From NCBI GenBank assembly GCA_963693365.1, contig CAVNZM010000008.1, forward strand, positions 434,001 to 498,000: DNA of 64,000 nucleotides. The letters run 5' to 3'. Within the stretch, counting starts at the first letter, position 1. The number at the start of each line of letters is the position of its first letter. Below, in pieces: positions 41,811-56,879 of this stretch. Under the pieces are notes generated by a model that did not search any database, had not been told where the DNA came from, and saw only the letters and a list, made by a program, of their open reading frames with translations. Both the position numbers and the translations under genes were made by a program. This DNA comes from Amoebidium appalachense (lineage: Eukaryota > Ichthyosporea).

Positions 41811-42809
41811 CTATGCAGCACGTGAAGTAGCCATGCCTAGCTGTGCCTGTATGTGGAGCATACGGCTATGGGCCTGGCTGGCCGTGGGCCGGTCCTTTGG
41901 GTTGACCGACAGCAGGCTGTATATGAACGACCGCACGTCCGTCGGCAGTGCGTTCCAGCGTTTTCTCTCCTCATCACTGTGGCTGCCACTGGCATACAGC
42001 CGGAACTCGTGGCTCCCATCGTGTGCTGCACCCCACGGAAACCGGCCCGTGTACAGGGCAAAAATAACTATGCCAGCCGCCCAAAGATCTGCTGCCAGCC
42101 AGTCGACATCATCGTCCGGTCGTGAGTGAAATAGTTCGGGGGCCAGGTATGGCACGGTGCCCACACTCTCCCTCTTGGCCCTTGCCTCGTGTGAGGCCGT
42201 GTATATGGCATAGCCAAAATCGCACAGCTGCAGCGTGCGGTGGTCAGCCGTCAGTAGCAGGTTCTCTGGTTTGATGTCTCTGTGTGCTATGCCGTGTGAG
42301 TGCACATGTGCAATGGCAGAGAACAACTGCACGGCGTATTCGGTCGCACGGGTTAGGGAAAGGCCGCTGTCAGGGGGAATGGCGTCGAGAAGGTCGCCGC
42401 CGGACAGGTAGGGCATAACAAACTTGACGGCGTTGCGGTTGTCGATAACGTCCACCAGGCAGAGGATGTTTGGGTGTCCGTGCCTGCTAATCTCCATGTG
42501 AATATCGGCCTCTTTGCTGATGGCCAGGGCGTTCCCCGGGCGCTTGAACACGCGCTTTATGGCCACCTTCTGGCCCGTTTCTCTATCGCGGGCGATGTCT
42601 ACACACGAGGTAGCGCCCTGGGCTGCGTTCATTTTGATCACCACGTACCGCTGGGCAGCCTGCAACGCGTGCTCCTGCGAGCGTGAGGAAAGGCTGGGCG
42701 AGTCGTGCATGTCTGAGAGGGGTAGGTGTGTGTAGCCCATGTGGCCTGCGTGCATGTGGGTGGGCTGGGTGTCAATGCCCAGCCCACTTGCAATAGCGGG
42801 TGCGGCCAT
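41811..42809 (-). CDS. Serine/threonine protein kinase, CAMK-like, intronless
   Basis: A single uninterrupted 332-codon frame phosphorylating Ser/Thr residues by family inference. From the chosen start: VAIK Lys85, HRDIKPEN with catalytic Asp178, DFG Asp197, LAPE at 222-225, the alpha-F Asp in AADLW (about 241) and RPTASQ near the end, so every catalytic element is present. The glycine loop is degenerate (NAAQGATSCV, one Gly). The roughly 50 residues before the kinase domain are His/Met/Ser-rich with no domain. Start chosen at 42809 because GCAGCCATGG is an excellent initiation context and CACAG just before it could be a 5' UTR splice acceptor; an in-frame ATG at 42884 would add 25 residues. 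It resembles CHK/SNF1/CaMK-type kinases, but without a regulatory tail the subfamily is not assignable. Lack of introns contrasts with the neighbouring genes. Confidence 0.9.
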   Translation of the reverse strand: MAAPAIASGLGIDTQPTHMHAGHMGYTHLPLSDMHDSPSLSSRSQEHALQAAQRYVVIKMNAAQGATSCVDIARDRETGQKVAIKRVFKRPGNALAISKEADIHMEISRHGHPNILCLVDVIDNRNAVKFVMPYLSGGDLLDAIPPDSGLSLTRATEYAVQLFSAIAHVHSHGIAHRDIKPENLLLTADHRTLQLCDFGYAIYTASHEARAKRESVGTVPYLAPELFHSRPDDDVDWLAADLWAAGIVIFALYTGRFPWGAAHDGSHEFRLYASGSHSDEERKRWNALPTDVRSFIYSLLSVNPKDRPTASQAHSRMLHIQAQLGMATSRAA

Positions 42810-42899
42810 GGCTGCCTGTGACACAACAACTGGGGGGGCGTTGCTCAGGAGGCACACTATGACGCTCTCGAAACAACCTTTCATCGGCACTGTTGGCTG

Positions 42900-43700
42900 G
42901 TAGGTAAAGGTGAATACTAGGCCTCAAACATAGGTGGTCTTGACACATGAATGCAAGTGCAAAGAGCTAGCCTCCAGGTTACAAACTATATGTGACTCGG
43001 CTTCAAGCGAGGGTAAGTTTTCCAAGTTTCGACACTGTACTGTCAACTGTGTGACTGTGCCTCAACCTTGTAGCCGGTAGAAGTTTATATGTGGCTGGCA
43101 TACCGTCCGCAGTTGGCGGTAGGTGTCATATCTGACATAACGCCAATCATAATACGTATACGATCTTTTGTGTACTTGATTTATTCGAATCGCCTAATTT
43201 CAGCCACTCATCGCTAGCTGAACATGGCTTAGAAAGTGACATATTTTCTGAGCTGCACATAAGTAGAAAGAATGCTCCAGGAATTCGAAGGAATGCAGTG
43301 TTCACCAGCACGACGCGGACTCCAGGGAAGAAAGGTCGCTGTTTACAATTTAGATAGGTAGTTACCTTATGAATTTAGATCTATTATATACTAATTTCTA
43401 CCCACAACATTCTCACTGGAACATAAGAATTACTATATACGTAAAGTAAGGGATCAATGGGGCAGAGCCCAATAACCAATCAGACGACCCTAGTTATCAG
43501 GTGTAATGCGATTGGCAGGCCGAACTACCTCGAAGTTCCCCCAAAACCTAGTCTTATAGCCTCCGATTTTAGGGGCCGGTATACTGTGTTGAGCTTTCGA
43601 GCATGCTCAACAGCTCAAAAAGGTTAACAGAAAACACGGTTTTAGCTTATAAATTTTTATAAGTTTGATTCAAACTGTTTAGGGGTGTGGTTTAAGGTTC
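42900..43700 (-). promoter_or_regulatory. Upstream region of the kinase gene with CCAAT motifs
   Basis: Unique sequence with CCAAT at about 43144 and 43477 and ATTGG at about 43511 (CCAAT on the gene strand). A pair of facing CCAAT boxes about 30 bases apart lies at 43477-43515. Transcription start not determined. Confidence 0.3.
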
Positions 43701-45640
<1,940 letters not shown>

Positions 45641-45747
45641 CCGGATCCCCCCCCCCCCCTCTCTCTCTCTCCCCCTCTCTGCTCCCCCCCCCCCCCCCAC
45701 ACACACACCCACACGCCCCCCTGTCTCTTTCTTACTCTCCCCCCCGC

Positions 45748-46023
45748 ATGTCCAAAGCCACAGCCACCCCCCAACCCGGCCATATGCATGACTCAGACTT
45801 CCAACAGGGTTATGGGCCCAGACACGACACCGCGGCCTCTAACTTCATTAGAGACTTTCGCTTCCACAAACTCCATCCGCAGCAGCCTGCGACATCAACG
45901 TCAAGTATTCCACTTCATTGGCGGGGCACGCACCACAGTGGAATGCACACCCCGGTCTACCCTGCAAGCAGCCACACTCACTCTCTCTTCTCTAGTGGTG
46001 TGTACACTTCTCCAATTGGGTAG
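45748..46023 (+). other. Short open frame of uncertain status
   Basis: ATG at 45748 in the first ordinary sequence after the (CT)n desert, stop TAG at 46021-46023, 91 codons. The peptide is His/Ser/Thr/Pro-rich with no recognised motif, and another frame is also open across most of it. No promoter or splice evidence. Listed so that the stretch is not left undescribed. Confidence 0.15.
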
Positions 46024-46149
46024 GGGTGTTGGAGTGCAGACTTACGCTCACTCCACAATATGTGTATGTTAGCTTTACAATTGGTTCCGTGTACACAGAC
46101 ACACGCTGACACTCGATCACCACATGCACATCTGCATAGTTGAGGAATG

Positions 46150-46277
46150 TTGCCAATTGTGTTTTGACTGCAAACGATTGGTTCACTGGTCCCAGAGATC
46201 TCTAAATGAAAGTAACCAATCCGATTAGCGCCTGGCATCCGGATTACATTCCAGACTGCTGCCCCACGGGTATATAA
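46150..46277 (+). promoter_or_regulatory. Candidate promoter: CCAAT motifs and TATATAA
   Basis: CCAAT at 46151 and 46216, ATTGG at 46178, and TATATAA at 46271-46277. The expected start site, about 30 bases downstream, coincides with the first ATG of the repeat ORF at 46302. Confidence 0.55.
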
Positions 46278-46301
46278 GCCACGTCTCTGCCAGGTGCAGA
46301 C

Positions 46302-46406
46302 ATGGAGTTAAGTCATGGAGTTCAGTCATGGAGTAAAGACATGGAGTTCAGTCATGGAGTTCAGTCATGGAGTTCAGTCATGGAGTTCAGTCATGGAGTT
46401 AACACA
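46302..46406 (+). repeat. 13-bp tandem repeat, eight copies
   Basis: Units start at 46302, 46315, 46328, 46341, 46354, 46367, 46380 and 46393. Each begins ATGGAGT, so ATG codons occur in all three frames. The third unit and the first differ slightly. Confidence 0.95.
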
Positions 46407-46460
46407 CTGAAAGCAGTAAAAAAAACGGGTCAGCGCCCAAGCGCGCCACGACGACCCTAG
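46302..46460 (+). CDS. Micro-ORF made of a 13-bp start-codon repeat
   Basis: ATG at 46302, stop TAG at 46458-46460, 52 codons. The first 105 bases are eight tandem copies of a 13-bp unit (ATGGAGTTCAGTC and variants), so the peptide starts with a 13-residue repeat (MELSHGVQSWSKD, MEFSHGVQSWSSV) and ends in a basic tail (KAVKKTGQRPSAPRRP). It lies directly below a TATA box, so it could be translated, but it may equally be a repeat with regulatory function. No homologue recognised. Confidence 0.3.
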   Translation: MELSHGVQSWSKDMEFSHGVQSWSSVMEFSHGVNTLKAVKKTGQRPSAPRRP

Positions 46461-47010
46461 TCACAGCGGACTCTACTTCCAACAGTCTCCCCTCTTTCAA
46501 CATTTTCATGTGCATCCCCCAATACATACAGTCAATTTGAATTGATGACCATATATGCCTGATAGGCTGTGAACATTTGGGGTTTGATCAAGTTAGCTCG
46601 GTAGCACTACCAGAAAGCCTCCACAATACTCGACCGATCTATGGATCGTTTGAGGAAGCTCCTTACTACTATAGCTATAGGGGTGGTTACCGTACCGTAC
46701 TGGTGGGTTTGTGTTAGAGGTAAAACGGTGCACGTGGTTGGGCAGTTAGTGCCTGCATGTTTTGTATGTGATTGCCAACGGATTGGTGGAAGTGTCACTA
46801 CATACCACAGTACTACCCAAACATCATGTGCCAGCGTGAGCCTCGGTGGGCATCCATGTGTGTGGCTGCACATGTGTGTGGGCCTGTACCGGCATACACA
46901 AGATCACCGTGTAAGTATGGCAGTGTGCCCGGGTTTGGGGATGGCATGGTAAAGGCAGGGAGGGAGGGGGGAGGGGATGGGGGGGTTGGGGGGGGGGGGG
47001 GGGGGGGGTT
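46461..47010. other. Unique sequence with weak exon-like segments
   Basis: A frame starting at ATG 46641 reads MDRLRKLLTTIAIGVVTVP with a hydrophobic segment and could end at a GTAAAA donor at about 46721. A second segment ends at a GTAAGT donor at about 46915. They do not join in phase and no protein family was recognised. Confidence 0.2.
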
Positions 47011-47014
47011 TCTT

Positions 47015-47235
47015 TATTTTATCACGTTTGGTTCCTGGAGGACCTTTGCAGGCCTTGAGGGAACTACCATCTACCACACAGCACCGACTACGGTACACTA
47101 ACTAATATTAGTTAGGCCCAGGGTGCTATCTATGTGCCCAGCTACTGTAAGCTAAACCATCCTTCACAACCCTAGCTTTCAGTAAACACGTTGCCCACGG
47201 TTAAGACCCCAGCCACGCCGGCAGGAGGCACCACC
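47015..47235 (-). mobile_element. Retroposon family B, copy 2
   Basis: Same block order as the 40300 copy (GTTCCTGGAGGACC, GAGGGAACTACC, CAGCACCGACTA, CCCAGGGTGCTA, CCCCAGCCACGCCGG), more diverged, and followed on + by about 36 G. Confidence 0.7.
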
Positions 47236-47238
47236 CCT

Positions 47239-47278
<40 letters not shown>

Positions 47279-47454
47279 AGGGGAAGAGAGATAGTACTCA
47301 CCCTATCTTGTGTATATGGCGCTGTGCACACAGTCATGGCGTGCATTTGTGTGGTGCAAAGGGGAAAGGAGTCGTGGGGGGGGGAGGGGGGAGGGGGGGT
47401 GGGGGGTGGGAAGGGGGGGACACGAGTGTGTGTATTATTGGCATTTTTTTATTT

Positions 47455-47545
47455 TTGTAATCTCGTTTTGTTCCCGGAAATACCCCTAGGGGCCTTCAGG
47501 GGGAACTACCGTCTTCCACCCAGCACCGATTATCTCTCAGAGTTT
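47455..47545 (-). mobile_element. Retroposon family B, copy 3, truncated
   Basis: Only the part next to the A-rich tail is present: GTTTTGTTCCCGGAAATACC, CCCTAGGGGCC, GGGGGAACTACCGTCTTCC and CACCCAGCACCGATT. On the - strand this is a 5'-truncated copy with an intact tail (about 47440-47460), as expected of target-primed retroposition. Confidence 0.75.
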
Positions 47546-47635
47546 GTTTTGCATTTTGCGCGCACTGCGGGGTGTGCGTGTTTGTTTGTACCGTTGCCCA
47601 TGTACATCAAGGTGTCACTTGTGTGTCACAGTGTG

Positions 47636-48110
<475 letters not shown>

Positions 48111-48598
48111 CGTGTTGTTCGAAAGAGTGTTTGTCGCGGTTTTAGAGCATTTCGGTTGTGTGCCACTCGATGTGTGATCGTATTGCTTGTGTATGATAAC
48201 ACAAGCAAACATGGGATGGATGGTCCAGGACCTCTTATGTAAGTGATACTATGGCATACTCTACAGCTGTGCTGTGATCATATGATCATGCGTCTGCGTG
48301 GGTGTGTTGGCACGCCCATAATGAGCTAATCTTCATGCTCGAAGTCTCTTTCTTACGGTACATGTGGTCATTACACTGTGCCGCTGACCCGGGGCCCTGC
48401 AGCTGGCGCAGTGTGTGCATACGTGTGTGTTTTCTAGTGACAGTCTAGCATGCCCATGTGTGCTTACCCATGCCACTCTCTTTACAAATGGCATTGATTA
48501 AGTGAAAAAATCTATGCAACGCTCCCAATCGCCCGTTAATATTATTGTTACAGAGTTCATCAACGTCCTTCATTCAAGTGCAACCCTAAGCCATGTCC

Positions 48599-48650
<52 letters not shown>

Positions 48651-49100
48651 CGTACCTCCCCCCCCTCCCCCCCTCACTCTTCCCCACAAACACACAGACA
48701 CACACACAGACACACAGACCGTGACACAGCACTTATGCACACACAAACAGACACACACCTGACACACACACCTTCAGCATGATGTGAACTGAGTACTAGA
48801 TACCTGCAAATGCCAGCACTAGTACTATTTCACTGATCGCTGGGCGGCGTTTTGGATTTGATTCCGGCCATCGTCAGATTGACCGCCGCCGCGGGCCACA
48901 GCAGCGAGCAACATATGTATGTATCGATATCAGATGTGACATGTACGTATCTAATAGATATGTTGTAACTAGTAACTGATATTATAAGGACCTCAAAAAA
49001 AACGGGCGATACCGTACCCCCGGGTATCACATCTGCAAAATATAAAGCCCTCTGCAGAAAAAGCCACGCTGTGCCGCCAATTATTGAAGCAACACCACGA

Positions 49101-49138
<38 letters not shown>

Positions 49139-49260
49139 GGAAGGGGGGGGGGGGGGGAGGGGGGGAAAGGGAGCAAGAGAGCTCGAGAGGGAGGGATCGA
49201 GAGAGAGGGGGAGAGAGAGAGATGGGTAAGGAGATGTCCTGCGTCCGTGTGGTCTCTCTC

Positions 49261-49324
<64 letters not shown>

Positions 49325-49325
49325 C

Positions 49326-49377
<52 letters not shown>

Positions 49378-49962
49378 CTCTTTCTTAGTCTCTCTCTTTT
49401 TCTCTCAGGCTTCCCCCACCCTCCCCCCTTCCCCCCTCATCCCTCCCTCTCTCTCTCTCTCCGAGGCCCTCTCTCTCTCTCTCTCTCTCTCTATCCTCCC
49501 CCCTCCTCCCCCCCCGAGGGTGTCTCTCTCTCTGTCTCTCTCTCTCCCCAAATTTCTGTCTCTCCCCGTGTGTGTGCAACACAGCGTGTGTGTGTGTGTG
49601 TGTGTGCGTGCGTGTGCGGTGTGCGTGGACGTGTGTGTGTGCGTGTGCGTGCGCGCGAGTGTGTGTGCTCGTGCATGTGCGCGTACGCGCGTGTGTGTGA
49701 GTGCATGCATTAATATTGCATGCGTGCATGCGTGTTTGCGTGCGTGCGTGCGTGTGTGCGTGTGTGTGTGCGTGCGTGCGTGCGTGTGCATGCGCCCATA
49801 CAATACGCGCGCGCGCGTGTGCGTGCGTTCGTGCGTGTGTGCGTGCGCGTGCACGCACGCGTGTGTGCAGTATGCCACTGTGTGTGTGTTGTGTGTGTGT
49901 ATGTGTGTGTGTGTGTGTCTGTGCGTAAGTGTGTGTGTGTGTGTGTGTGTATGTGTGTGTGT

Positions 49963-50035
<73 letters not shown>
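48599..50035 (+). repeat. Poly(C), poly(G), (CT)n and (GT)n tracts
   Basis: About 48 C at 48599-48646, about 37 G at 49101-49137, (CT)n 49253-49365 and 49445-49490, GTGC/GT variants 49585-49920, and about 62 bases of (GT)n at 49973-50035. Unique islands at 48770-49080 and 50060-50250 contain no clear exon. Confidence 0.93.
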
Positions 50036-50039
<4 letters not shown>

Positions 50040-50245
50040 AATGTGTGTGTGCGTATAAAATTGCAATCTTTTTTAGGCCCCCCGGCCACAGGGAGCACAA
50101 ACAGGCAAACTTTCTGACACCGTATCACGGTACATATGATCATAATTGACTGTCAGAACACACAGCCAGATACTATAGAACGTACACACGTATACCGTGG
50201 TCGGGTAGTAAATCCGATTCAACGAGTAGGCTGTGCTGAATGGGC

Positions 50246-51060
<815 letters not shown>

Positions 51061-51429
51061 TATTTGTATTAAAATAATAAGACGGGTGCAGGAGGTGCGC
51101 GCACACGGACTGATCACCACATCGCGGTATTTGATTCCGGCCGGCCGCGTTGATGATGACAGCCGGATTCAAATCCCGTTGATCTAAAAATAGCATATAC
51201 CGATGAGTGAATGTACCACGATTGCCACCGAGCATACCAGCAAGGACTTTAGATTCTGCCCTCGGCATTTCAGACACAAGAGATCTCGAGCGTTTATGCA
51301 TACGTAGACAATAATATTAGAAACAAGTTTGCTGACCGGTTCTCTCATAAGGTGTGAGGATTCGCTTATATTAAGGAACAGCGGCCGTTTACGTCATCAT
51401 GTCGGAGGACTGCCCCTCCGTGCAATTCC

Positions 51430-51470
51430 GTGATTGGCTGGCGCCTCAAAGATCTAATCAGCCAATCAAT
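51430..51470 (+). promoter_or_regulatory. Facing CCAAT boxes
   Basis: GATTGGCTG at about 51432 and its inverted partner CAGCCAATC at about 51459 form a 9-base inverted repeat of the NF-Y type. Which strand they serve is unknown. Confidence 0.3.
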
Positions 51471-51974
51471 TCTACAAATACTAATTTAATAGATCTGAAC
51501 ATACGCATCTGATTGGAGAACAGGAATTGGATAAACACGAACAGATCTTGAAGGCGTCTTCCTGGACTTCCACTGCAATAAATCGTGACGTCAAGGCACG
51601 TGGTGACGTCAGCCGCACCACCCCCACAATGGAATATTCTGCCGTGAGGCAGCACACATGAAACGAGGACACTCAAGTCCCTGTAAGAAAACTACTTTAA
51701 TGCACCCCAATTATCGACTTAATAGTACGTATGCTCCTCTATTCGAATTCCACACGCGTACTCAGTAGCGACACAGATCTAGCCTGAATATGGTGGTGTC
51801 GATTGATACATCACGTTGTTACGTGAGCTCCTGAGCGGCGAGCTGACGGCATACGGGATCAATGTACATATACATGCCTGGAAGCAAACTATCAGATGAA
51901 GTGGGGGGGAGGATAGGAAGGGGAGGGGGGGGGGGGAGGGGGGGGGAGGGGGGGGGGGGGGGGGGATTCGTATC

Positions 51975-52281
51975 ATGCACTTCCGTTGCGCCTTGGGGCC
52001 GAGTTTTGATTATCTGGCCTACTACTGTCGACGCGTCAGCAACAACCAAGCACAAGCCCAAGCTACTTCGGCAGCCGGCACTCCCATGGCATCAAAACAT
52101 ACACGAAGAATGCACACACGCGTCCGTCACCGGGGCCCAGGGCGATAAAAAAGAAAAAACTGTGATCGAGAATCGCAAGTGCGCCAATAGAAGTGGGCCG
52201 GATAAGATCAAGGCCATGCAGGCCCAGGTCACCAGCATCCTGCTGGTCACTGTTGGTGGCACAAACATTATCCCTTGGTTG
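51975..52281 (+). other. Possible exon of an unidentified protein
   Basis: An open frame runs from a G tract into ordinary sequence. The coding-like part (about 52027-52281) reads TKHKPKLLRQP and ENRKCANRSGPDKIKAMQAQ, followed by a hydrophobic segment TSILLVTVGGTNIIPWLP, and could end at a GTGTGT donor. Acceptor candidates such as GCGTCAG at about 52039 exist. The frame closes at 52345-52347. No family recognised. Confidence 0.27.
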
Positions 52282-52682
52282 CCACAATGGGTGTGTAGAG
52301 TATTAGCTTGTGCAACAATTAGCTGCAGCTGTATGGCAGACCTATGAAAGTGCTGAACAGCCTTTTTGTGCGTTCAAAGTGTTGTTTTTTCTTGCAGAGC
52401 ACACCGTGTTTGTGTTTGCATCCAATTTGGAGTGTCCTTGTGCTAGCCAGACTCCATCTAGGGTGCTATTTGACTAAAAAGACGCAGCGTGACACAACAA
52501 GAACCATATATGATCAAGAAACACTAGGTGGTAACACAATTAACGAACTGTAAAGTTTTTAAAGTGAATGGTTGAAGCAGGAACCTGAATCTACGAGAGG
52601 GTTGTCCACACAACACACACATACACATAGAAACCCAGACATCACCCACCGACCCACCTACATTCACCCACACCCACCGACC

Positions 52683-52870
52683 TGCACACACACACACACA
52701 CACACACATACACACACACACAAACACACACACACACACCCGCACATCCCTCCCACCCACACACACCCACACCCACCCACCCACCCACCCACACACACAC
52801 ACCGACCCACACACCCACACACCCACACATACACACGTCTCTGCACACACGCAGAACCACCCACCACCAC
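52683..52870 (+). repeat. (AC)n/(CCCAC)n in the subtilase 5' leader
   Basis: AC repeats with CCCACC and CCGACC variants run up to two bases before the start codon at 52872, so much of the leader or promoter of that gene is microsatellite. Confidence 0.85.
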
Positions 52871-52871
52871 C

Positions 52872-53619
52872 ATGCTCCATATATTCTCACTAGCACTGGT
52901 TCTATCAACCAACTTACTAAATCCAGCAAATGCCCTCCCCACGAACCGACCCACCCCTCGTGCACCGTTGCACCGAGTAAGCAACCGCACCGCCGTACAG
53001 GCCAACCGCTACATTGTGGGGGTGGCCAGTGAAGGTCATGTGCGGGCAGCACACAACTCACATGCAAAGTCTGTCATTGAGGACCTTGTGTCATCGTATG
53101 GTGCTACACGGGACCCTGCAAAGGTGAGCATGAACGCGTGGCGTAGGAGGAGAAATGGGTGGTGCTACTGGGGGGGAGGGGGGGGGGGGGGGGGGGAGGG
53201 GAAGGGGGGGGAAAGGGGGGGGGGGGGGGGGGGGGGGGAGGGGGGGATTTCTAGTGGGAGTTATCCGCTTGTCTACCTTTCAACGATCTCTTGTCCACTC
53301 TCTTGGTGCACTTGTGCGCAGATGAGCGGCAGACGCGTGCTATCGACTGGGTCCAAGCACACACACACACACATTATTCAACCAATCTGGGCATGGAATG
53401 GTTGCTGGGTAGACACGGATACAACCACGAACACACATGTGCCTAGCTTCACACACACACATATCCAATCAACACACCACATACCCACATGCCACACATC
53501 CGCATAACCCAGCCATACAATCAGACTACACATTCGTGATAAAACACAACCACCCACTAACCCGCGTACCCACACAACACACTGGCACCACACAAATTCT
53601 CTTATTTCAACTAGCAGAA

Positions 53620-53676
<57 letters not shown>

Positions 53677-53767
53677 CACACACACGCACATGCACAAGCA
53701 CACGCACACACACTCGCACACGTGGTCACGTAACACACGCACATGCACACATACACATACACAAATA

Positions 53768-53850
<83 letters not shown>

Positions 53851-53979
53851 CGGGCACACATCGACACAAAAGGAATACACACACAAAACAGGGACGTCCA
53901 GGTGCATGGTTAGCATGCACCCATCCATTAACCCTTTCACACTAGTCTATAAGTTACAAAGTTACAATGCCACACAACA

Positions 53980-54076
<97 letters not shown>

Positions 54077-54796
54077 CAAAATTACATTTCTCCCCTCCTT
54101 CCCCCATCCCGTTCCCCCCTTCCCCCTGTGGAGCCTGCCCGTTTTAACCCCAGCGCCCACATCTCATTCCTTTTCTACAGTGTGTCCTCCCCTCCCCCCC
54201 CCCCCCCCCCCCCCCCCCCCCACCCTGCCTTCCCCCCCCTCCCCCCCTCGCCTCACCCCGTCTCCCCTGTCCCCTTCCCCCCCTCCCCTCCCACCCCCCT
54301 CCCCCCCACACACACACAAACACACACACCAGCACCACCACAGTCACCACCCTCCCTACTCCACTCTTTTGGCACAAGCCTTTCATCATCCCCAGCCCCT
54401 CTTCTCCCCCCCCCCCCCCCTCCTTCGCCCTCTCGATTTCTCCTAATAATTTTGCTTCCTTGCACGTCGGCATAACATCCCCGGTAAATGAATACAGGCC
54501 CCGTAGTTTGTAACACATTATTTCTTAATCCCCTCCCCCCCTTCCCCCAGCTTCTTTCAGGACCCTACCAACCTTCTCATTGTGGAAAATGCTTTCTAAC
54601 CAAACCCCCCCCCCCCCCCCCCACCCTCTCCCCTATCACCCTGTAAATACCTTTATCTGCACCCCTCCTCCCCTCTCCTCCCATCGTCAAAACACAGTGG
54701 CACTAACCTTCATCACCACCCCCCCCCCCCCCCCCCCCCCCCCCCCACCACCAAAAAAAAAAAAAAAAACCCCGACCCACCTCCTCCTTCCCCCCC

Positions 54797-54828
<32 letters not shown>

Positions 54829-56770
54829 CCGTCCCCCTCTCCACACACACACGCACAGGCACCCGGTGTGTTTCCCCGTCTTGGCCTAGTGGCCCTCACA
54901 CTCACAGCCAATCAGCTGGAAGCAGTCAGGGCACATGAGGGGGTGGTGGCAGTGGAGGAGGCGCAGACCATCTACACGTATGGGAGAGATGCACCCTCTT
55001 GGGGATTGGACAGAATCAACCAATGGGAGTACCCGCTGGATGGCGATGCTACTTATTTTGGAAATGGGAGCGGGGTCGATGTCTACGTTCTCGGTGGGTG
55101 GTTCGTGGACAGGGGGGGGAGGGGGGAGGGGGGTAAGGGGAATTAGGGGGCGGGGGTGCGGGGGGAGGGTGGGGGGGGGGGGGGGGGGGGGGGGTATTTG
55201 TGTGGTGGTGATGGTGTCCTGCGGGAGGAAGGGGAGGGGGGAGGGGCGGGGCGGGGAGAGACGGTGTTTTGAAAATTGAAGTGTCAGTGGAGGGGGAATA
55301 TTGGCAGAAGACAGGCCGGCCAGAGCGTGGAATCCAATACGCATATATGGCAGGCACTAGGGCTAGGACGTACTGGTGCAAATTCCGTGGGATTGGTTTC
55401 CAACAGTGCACACTCCAGATCCCCCCCCCCCCCCCCCCCCCCCATCCCCCCCCCCCCCCCCTCCCCCCCCCCCCCCCCCCCCCCCGGCCCCCGGCTCCCA
55501 ACTACTCCATTCCTCCTTTTCCCTCCCTCCCTCCCACCTCTCCCTAAATCTCTCCTGCAGTAGGTTAACACCCATCGGCCATTCAGGGCATATGGCTTTC
55601 TTGGGCCCATTCCACATGCAACGACTTACTCCCTTAATCCCGTACCTGTTAGTCTGTTTTCTACCTCAGCCCTTTGCTATGCATTCCCTCCCTCCTCTCC
55701 TATTCACAAGGCTCTTTCCCAACTCTTTTACCCGTTCCTTGGCCGTTTCTCATTTATAATACCTGTGATACATGTACTGCACACACACACACACACACAC
55801 GTACAAACGTGTACACACACACATACATAGATACGGGCATCGACATAGACCACCCGCAGTTTGAGGGGCGGGCCCAGAACCTCTACACCTTCTTCGACAC
55901 CTACACAGACTCGGTAGGCCACGGCACACACGTGGCAGGTGGGCGATCCTTGGAATGTGTGGAATGTGTGGAATGCAGGTGTTGGTTTGTGATGCTAAAC
56001 GGTGCTTAGAGTGAAAAACATGACCATGGTGCTCACATCTATACGTGGTAGCTGGTGTGAGCAAACTTGTGAATGGAGGGTGTGGGTGTATGTGTATGTA
56101 TGGTTGGGTGGTATGAAGAGCAGTGTGTGTGTCCGTTTTGGGGGGGAGAGGGGGCGGAAGGGGGCGGTGGAGAAATAATGAAGAGATCAGGAGGGGGGGG
56201 AGGGGGGGGGGGGGGAAGGGGGGAGGGTCGCTACTGATGTATGGGTGCTTATCTGTCTGCACCATTCAGCTGACCTGATGCTAAATAAGGCTAATATCCC
56301 ACAGGTATCATTGGTTCAAAGGAGTTTGGGGTGGCCTCGGGAGTCAATCTGTACAGCGTTAAGGTAAAGAAGACCCCTATCCTCCCCCCTTTCCCATGTT
56401 GCCTGATGCTTTGATGTTTCAGTCATGGCCTCTCTCGATTCCTCCCCCCTTTTCCCCACTGCTTTGCACCACCATTTTTTGAAACCTGTTCCAGAGCTAG
56501 TGTCTTTCTACAATAACCACATTGTTATTGGTTAGTTTTAGCACATTGGACCATGCTGCCGGGCATGATCACTAACCACTAATGGGCTGGTTGTAGCACA
56601 GTAGGCCGTGCTGGCATATAATCGCTCAAATATGACCGACGGATCCCTGACACACAGACACGCACGCGCACACACACACGCGCGCACACACACACACCCT
56701 TCTTCCCCTCCCTATTCACACACACGCCGACACACACATTCACACCACACCCACAGACGCGCATACACAC

Positions 56771-56813
<43 letters not shown>

Positions 56814-56826
56814 GCGCACACACACA

Positions 56827-56879
<53 letters not shown>

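Noticed and set aside
42810-42890. 27-codon N-terminal extension of the kinase
   Set aside because: The first triplet is GTG, not ATG, and the ATG at 42884 has a poorer context than 42809. A CACAG acceptor at 42818 suggests the segment is 5' UTR or intron.
47100-47240. tRNA-like segment GGTTAAGACCCC in retroposon family B
   Set aside because: Only one weak promoter-box match; not enough to call a tRNA or a tRNA-derived SINE head.
51100-51180. tRNA-like B-box (GGATTCAAATCC)
   Set aside because: No A-box or acceptor stem at the right distance, so no tRNA gene can be folded.
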